From positions 1-64,000 of the forward strand of contig NZ_JAHXGQ010000007.1 of NCBI RefSeq assembly GCF_019375475.1: a DNA stretch of 64,000 bases. Direction: 5' to 3'. The translations under genes and the position numbers were made by a program. The notes beneath the pieces were generated by a model, which was not told where the DNA came from, searched no databases, and saw only the letters and a list, made by a program, of their open reading frames with translations. The stretch is from Saccharothrix obliqua (lineage in GTDB: Bacteria > Actinomycetota > Actinomycetes > Mycobacteriales > Pseudonocardiaceae). Below are positions 59,542 through 64,000 of the stretch, one piece after another (the first letter of the stretch is position 1; each line of letters starts with the position of its first letter).

Positions 59542-62500
59542 TGGCGGGCGAGAACCCGTTGGTGGCCGCGCCGCCGGCCGAGCCGGGTGGTTTCTTCAAC
59601 GCCGGCACGGGTGACAACGGCTGGGCGACGGGCATTTCCATCGCCGAGTCCGCGATGGACACGTTCAACGGCATCAAGGACGGCAACTGGGTCGAGGCCG
59701 GACTGGGGATGGTCGGGCTGGCCGCGGACGCGGCGGCCATGGCGATCGACCCGTTCGGCACCCTGCTGTCCTCGGCGGCGTCGTTCCTCATGGAGCACAT
59801 GCAGCCGTTGAAGGACATGCTCGACTGGCTCGCCGGGAACCCGCCCGTGATCGAGTCGTACTCCACGACGTGGAACAACGTCGGCACCGAGCTGGGGAAG
59901 GTCGCGGAGGACTACCGGGCCGCGGTCGCGTCGGGCACCGCCGGGTGGGAGGGCGCGGCGGCGGCGCGGTACCTGACGAACTCCCAGGTGCACGGGGACG
60001 CGTTGACGGGCGCGGCGTCGGCGGCGTCGACCGTCGGCACCGTGGTGGGCCTGATGGGGATGGTCGTCGCGTTCGTCCGCGAGATGGTGCGCGACCTGAT
60101 CGCCGACCTCGTCGGCAAGCTCATCGCGTGGGTGCTGGAGGCGGCGTTCACCCTCGGGTTCGGCACGCCGGTGATCGTGGCGCAGGCGGTGACCGCGATC
60201 TCCAAGTGGGCCGCCAAGATCGCGAAGATCATCAAGGACCTGCTGAGCACCATCAAGAAGGTCTCGCCGATGCTGAAGCGTCTGGTCGAGGTCTTCGAGA
60301 AGATCGCGAAGGTGGTCGGGAAGCTCGCCGGCAAGGCCACCGGGCTGGACGTGCTGGACCCGAAGAACATCAAGAAGGGCGGGTTCCTCCAGACCGGGAA
60401 GGCCGACGTGGACGCCCCTTCGGGCTCGACGCGGGGTTCCTCGTCCTCGCCGGACGGCTCGTCGCCGGACGGATCTTCGCCGGACGGGTCTTCGCCGGAT
60501 CGGTCCTCCCCCAACGGTTCGTCGCCGACGGGGTCGTCGCCGACGGGGTCGTCTCCTGACGGGTCGCCGCCGCGTGGTCCCCGTCCCGGTGACGGGACGA
60601 CCACCACGGCGAGCACGCCGACCGACACGCGCCCCGGTGATCCGGGTGTGCCCGGCCCGGCGAGCACCCACCCGGGACGGCCGCACCCGGACGGCGACAT
60701 GCCGCGCGGGCTGGGCGAGACGCGTGGCGGACCGGGTGGCGCGCCCCGCACGCCGCGGCCCGGCAACCCCGACGTGGCGCCTCCGGGGACCTACCCGCCG
60801 CGGGGCAACCCGAACGTCGTTCCGCCCGGTGGGCACACGCCCGGCGGCAACCCGTCTGGTGGGCACATGCCCGCGGGCGAGACGCGTGGCGGGCCGGGCG
60901 GCAACACACCGGGCGGCAACACACCGGGTGGCAACACGCCGGTCGGCGAGACCCGCGGCGGGCCGGGCGGGAACACGCCTCCCGGCGGCTACTCGTCCCC
61001 GGGCGGTTCGCCGACGCCCCCGAACCGGGTCGACCACACCCAGACCTCCACGGCCGCCGCCCCGAACGCGCCCGCGCGTCCGGACACGCCGCACTCCGCC
61101 GGTCCCCCACCGGCCCCGGGCACTCCCGGCGCACACCAGGGAAACCCCGCCGCGAGCTACGGGAACAGCGGTCCCGGTGGGACTCCGGGTCAGCAGGGCG
61201 CGCCGGGCGGCAACCCCGGTGGCACGCGTCCCGGTGGTGGTTGGACCGGCACTCCCGGCAGCCGGGGCGACCTCGGTTCCGGCGTGCCCGCGCCACGCAC
61301 GCCGGGGACGCCGCACACCAGCACGTCCAACGCCGGTCCGAACACCCCGCCGCCGGGCCGGCCCCACAACGGGCCCGGCAGCGGACCGCACCCGTCCTAC
61401 GCCGGGCCGCCGCACCCCGGCCCCGGCCACGCCAACCCGGTGCACCCCGGCCCCGGCCACACCGCGCCGGGCCACACCGGGCCGGGACGCACACCGGGCC
61501 ACACCGGGCCGGGGCAGCAGCACGGTCCACAGGGGCCGGTCGGCTCGCGGCCGGACAACGCCCGCCCCCGCGGGGAAACGGGTCCCGCCGGGCACCCGTA
61601 CGACCCCGCGCCGAACGGCAGGCACCACAAGCCGGACGACCCGCACCACGGGCCGGACAACGGCGCCCCGCACCACAGGTCCGACACCGACCCCGCGCAC
61701 ACCGACCCCGCGCACACCGACCCCGCACACACCGACAAGGCCGACACCGACCGGCCCGACACCGACGCGCCGCACCACGGGCCGGACGGGGAACGGCCCG
61801 ACATCGACCAGGCGCACGCGCGGCACGGTGAGTCCACGCCCGCCGGGATCTCGCACCACCGCGGCGATCCCGACATGGGCGACCTGCCGCACCGCGTGCC
61901 CCACGACCCGCGCTACTTCACCGCCGACGTGCACATCACGCCGGACGGTCGCGCACGCATCGGCAACCACACCTACTCCCCCGAGGAGTACGGGGACCTG
62001 TTGCGCCGCAACGGTTGGGACGGCAAGACGCCCATCCGGCTCATCGGCTGCGACGCCGCGAGCAACGACTTCGCCGACCGCCTCTCCCGGCACACCGGCG
62101 CGGACGTCCTCGCACCCACCAAACCCGCGTGGACCGACAGCAACGGCCGCGTCTACACCAGCGACGCCGAGGTCGGCCCCGACGGCACGCGCCAACCCCG
62201 GATCCCGCCGAACGGCGAGTGGCAGACCCACCACCCCGACGGCACCCACACCAGGACCGGTGACGACGGGTTCGCGCCCGGCACCGAACCCGACGACAAG
62301 CACGACCTCGACCCCACCGACGCCCGCGACCGCGCGTCCGACGACCCCGCCGAGGAGCACAAGGCGCCCTCGGCGAGCGAGCGCGTGCCGGAGCAGCCGC
62401 ACTTCCCGGACCCGGTGGACCCCGGGCCCGCGCCGGACGTGCGCGACCCGGACTTCGAGCCGGACAAGGCACGCGGCTCGGTGGTGGAGGAGATCGACGA

Positions 62501-63275
62501 GAGCCGCGTGACGCGTCGGGACGGCCTCATCGAGACCGTGGACGGCAAGCCGGTCAAGGACTACGTGGACGAGCTGGCCCGGCAGCGGGCCCGGCACCAC
62601 GCGGACAACCTGGAACCGGACGACGGCCCGTGCGCGGCGGTGGCGATCGACCGGCGGACCGGGCTCGTCACGGAGGGCGTCAACGGCCAGCCGGACGACC
62701 TGATCCGGCCCGAGAACCTGCACCCGCTGCTGCGCGACAACTACCGCGGCATCGCGGACTGGCAGCACCCGGTGATGAAGGCCGAGGAGGTCCCGTTCAC
62801 CAAGCCGGTGCTGGGCCCGGACGGCAAGGCCATCAAGGTCACCGACGCCGACGGCAACGTCGTCCGCGACCACCGCAACCAGCCGGTGCTGGTGCAGGAA
62901 CCCGTGGTGTTCGAGGGACGCGCGCACTACGACGAGCCGCTGCGGCACGCGGAGGTCAAGGCCGTCAACGAACTGCTGTGGGAGCGCCAGCGCCGGCACG
63001 AGGAGGACTGGCGCGCGACGCACGGCCCGGACTCGACGCCGCCGCCGCTGGACCGGGAAGCGTTGCGGGACATGCGGTTCGACCCGCGCTGGACGGAGGA
63101 GACCCGCCGGCGCGACGGCACGGTGAACCACGAGGTCGGCGGGGAGGCCCCCGCGTGCGCCAACTGCAACACCGTGCTGAAGGACGTGCCCAGCTACACT
63201 GGGCGCGAGCACTTCATCCCCTACGACTACCGCAACCGGTCGGGGGACCACTTCACCCCACCAGCGACGGAATGA
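59541..63275 (+). CDS. Polymorphic toxin with C-terminal YwqJ-like deaminase
   Basis: 1244-residue type VII effector. Residues 1-270 are helical with the WxG at W136 (AGWEG) and two amphipathic stretches that may insert in membranes. About 290-785 is a Gly/Pro/Asn/His linker with PDGSS, GGNTP and DPAHT repeats. Residues 785-870 resemble a clan CD cysteine-peptidase core (His798; Cys837 in LIGCDAAS). The C-terminal 130 residues hold the deaminase motifs HAE (His1136, Glu1138) and CANC (Cys1206, Cys1209), zinc ligands and proton shuttle of the cytidine-deaminase superfamily, closest to YwqJ. The target nucleobase or nucleic acid cannot be read. Confidence 0.9.
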   Translation: MAGENPLVAAPPAEPGGFFNAGTGDNGWATGISIAESAMDTFNGIKDGNWVEAGLGMVGLAADAAAMAIDPFGTLLSSAASFLMEHMQPLKDMLDWLAGNPPVIESYSTTWNNVGTELGKVAEDYRAAVASGTAGWEGAAAARYLTNSQVHGDALTGAASAASTVGTVVGLMGMVVAFVREMVRDLIADLVGKLIAWVLEAAFTLGFGTPVIVAQAVTAISKWAAKIAKIIKDLLSTIKKVSPMLKRLVEVFEKIAKVVGKLAGKATGLDVLDPKNIKKGGFLQTGKADVDAPSGSTRGSSSSPDGSSPDGSSPDGSSPDRSSPNGSSPTGSSPTGSSPDGSPPRGPRPGDGTTTTASTPTDTRPGDPGVPGPASTHPGRPHPDGDMPRGLGETRGGPGGAPRTPRPGNPDVAPPGTYPPRGNPNVVPPGGHTPGGNPSGGHMPAGETRGGPGGNTPGGNTPGGNTPVGETRGGPGGNTPPGGYSSPGGSPTPPNRVDHTQTSTAAAPNAPARPDTPHSAGPPPAPGTPGAHQGNPAASYGNSGPGGTPGQQGAPGGNPGGTRPGGGWTGTPGSRGDLGSGVPAPRTPGTPHTSTSNAGPNTPPPGRPHNGPGSGPHPSYAGPPHPGPGHANPVHPGPGHTAPGHTGPGRTPGHTGPGQQHGPQGPVGSRPDNARPRGETGPAGHPYDPAPNGRHHKPDDPHHGPDNGAPHHRSDTDPAHTDPAHTDPAHTDKADTDRPDTDAPHHGPDGERPDIDQAHARHGESTPAGISHHRGDPDMGDLPHRVPHDPRYFTADVHITPDGRARIGNHTYSPEEYGDLLRRNGWDGKTPIRLIGCDAASNDFADRLSRHTGADVLAPTKPAWTDSNGRVYTSDAEVGPDGTRQPRIPPNGEWQTHHPDGTHTRTGDDGFAPGTEPDDKHDLDPTDARDRASDDPAEEHKAPSASERVPEQPHFPDPVDPGPAPDVRDPDFEPDKARGSVVEEIDESRVTRRDGLIETVDGKPVKDYVDELARQRARHHADNLEPDDGPCAAVAIDRRTGLVTEGVNGQPDDLIRPENLHPLLRDNYRGIADWQHPVMKAEEVPFTKPVLGPDGKAIKVTDADGNVVRDHRNQPVLVQEPVVFEGRAHYDEPLRHAEVKAVNELLWERQRRHEEDWRATHGPDSTPPPLDREALRDMRFDPRWTEETRRRDGTVNHEVGGEAPACANCNTVLKDVPSYTGREHFIPYDYRNRSGDHFTPPATE

Positions 63276-63278
63276 CGG

Positions 63279-63632
63279 ATGCGAATCGACCGCCGCGAGA
63301 CATACCGGGACGAGTCCATGCGCGTCGTCCACGACGGCGAGCTGTTCACCGGCGAGCTGGAGACCAAGGACGCCGACGGCAACCTGATCGCGCTCGGGAA
63401 CTACTACGAGGGCGTGCAGCACGGCCTCCAGGAGCAGTGGTTCCCCAACGGCCGGAAGAAGGCCGAGGGCGTGGTCGACTTCGGGGTGGCCGTCCACGAG
63501 TGGCGGCGCTGGTACCCCGACGGCACGCCGGCGCAGGTCCGCACGTTCGACGCGGCCGGCCGCCAGCTCCACATCACCCGCTGGGACAAGGACGGCACGC
63601 TCGTCGAGGACAAGGACCTCACCACGAGCTGA
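63279..63632 (+). CDS. YwqK-like (MORN-variant) immunity protein
   Basis: 117 residues built of repeated W-x-x-x-G units: GNYYEGVQHG, QWFPNGRKKAEG, RWYPDGTPAQV and RWDKDGTLVED. These are the MORN-variant repeats of the YwqK antitoxin family, the known partner of YwqJ deaminase toxins in Bacillus. It starts three bases after the toxin stop and is cytoplasmic, as expected for immunity against a nucleic-acid deaminase. ATG start. Confidence 0.88.
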   Translation: MRIDRRETYRDESMRVVHDGELFTGELETKDADGNLIALGNYYEGVQHGLQEQWFPNGRKKAEGVVDFGVAVHEWRRWYPDGTPAQVRTFDAAGRQLHITRWDKDGTLVEDKDLTTS

Positions 63633-63743
63633 CCCCGCCGGCGGCCGGTGCACGGCGGGGTCGGCGAACCGGCCGACGGCCCACCCGGGTGGCCGTTAAG
63701 ATCGGCTCACTCGCCAGGGGGGAGCCGAAGGGGTGTCACGCGC

Positions 63744-64000
63744 ATGAGCCAGCCAGCCACGCCGCTCACCGAGCAGGAGCAGCAGCAGCTCGTCCGGCGG
63801 ATCGGGCGGGCGATGCTGCCGGCGCTCCCCCCGGACTGGCAGCGGGTGCGGGCCGAGTACCGGGCGGCGGGCAGGCACATCGAGGTGGACCTCGCGTTCA
63901 CCGCGGCGGACGGCCAGTGGCGGCCGGTGCGACCGCCCATGGAGGTCGTCGCGCTGTTCGGGCAGTTGCGCGCGGGTATGCACACGGCGGACCGCGGCAC
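63744..64000 (+). CDS. Partial gene, probable immunity-like protein (YezG-like)
   Basis: Only 85 residues are in the window, open at the right end. It starts MSQPATPLTEQEQQQL and continues RRIGRAMLPALPPDWQRVRAEYRAAGRHIEVDL (in parts), RPPMEVVALFGQLRAGM. Similar proteins with P-x-x-W-x-x-V and PPMEVVxLFxxLR follow toxin genes in actinomycetes and resemble YezG-type immunity proteins. GTGTCACGCGC precedes without a strong ribosome binding site. Family assignment is tentative. Confidence 0.6.
   Translation, partial: MSQPATPLTEQEQQQLVRRIGRAMLPALPPDWQRVRAEYRAAGRHIEVDLAFTAADGQWRPVRPPMEVVALFGQLRAGMHTADRG

Noticed and set aside
58476-63653. Very long minus-strand frame opposite the toxin gene
   Set aside because: A GC-bias shadow; the plus strand carries recognisable domains, overlaps and immunity gene.

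Overview
The window is one contiguous piece of a very GC-rich (over 70%) actinobacterial chromosome. The order tyrS - mpg - arg genes - pheTS - tsnR/rplT/rpmI/infC - uvrA - MBL hydrolase, the mycothiol-dependent maleylpyruvate isomerase fold protein, a DinB2-like polymerase, a GTG-rich start usage and a type VII secretion effector locus all fit the Mycobacteriales/Pseudonocardiales. A Pseudonocardiaceae member (Saccharothrix/Lentzea/Actinosynnema type) is my best guess; this is an inference, not a sequence search.

Layout. 1-400: promoter and leader of an rRNA operon reading leftwards out of the window (the 16S gene itself is not included). 400-10155: tyrS, a four-EF-hand calcium protein, mpg, and the arginine genes argC-J-B-D-F-R plus argH on the minus strand, tightly overlapping, with an ARG box before argC and no argG. 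10249-22736: HAD hydrolase, a secreted/anchored protein, pheS-pheT, a divergent pair of an HSP90-family ATPase and a 930-residue helical-repeat protein, then tsnR-rplT-rpmI-infC with a hairpin-rich infC leader. 22736-29141: DUF1844 protein, a repeat-filled non-coding kilobase with a heptanucleotide minisatellite, a secreted subtilase with a lectin-like tail, a membrane protein and an HTH-STAND-TPR regulator.

28755-35301 is a coherent catabolic island: ridA-iclR-pfkB diverge from a PLP deaminase, an N-acyl amino acid deacylase and a GntP permease, with a 19-bp palindrome in the shared promoter. Together they could import an N-acetylated sugar acid, deacetylate it, deaminate it to 2-keto-3-deoxygluconate and phosphorylate it. 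This is the logic of the oxidative chitin/GlcNAc-acid pathway, here in an actinomycete. 35305-41908 returns to core genes (uvrA with a LexA box, MDMPI, an acyltransferase, MBL hydrolase).

41909-58557 is mixed accessory DNA: a frameshifted small gene, YbaB-like protein, methyltransferase, MFS exporter, LysR with a DapA-like aldolase, rnhA, orphan response regulator, an aminotransferase between purine-rich tracts, a second heptanucleotide array, a trypsin-like protease, a sortase-anchored surface protein with a threonine stalk, a DinB2-type polymerase lacking the aromatic steric gate, DUF309, EI24, beta-propeller and FKBP proteins. 58683-64000 is a type VII secretion effector module: YbaB-like protein, EspC-like small substrate, a 1244-residue polymorphic toxin ending in a YwqJ-like deaminase, a YwqK-like (MORN-variant) immunity protein and the start of a further immunity-like gene. 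No transposase, CRISPR array or tRNA gene was recognised.
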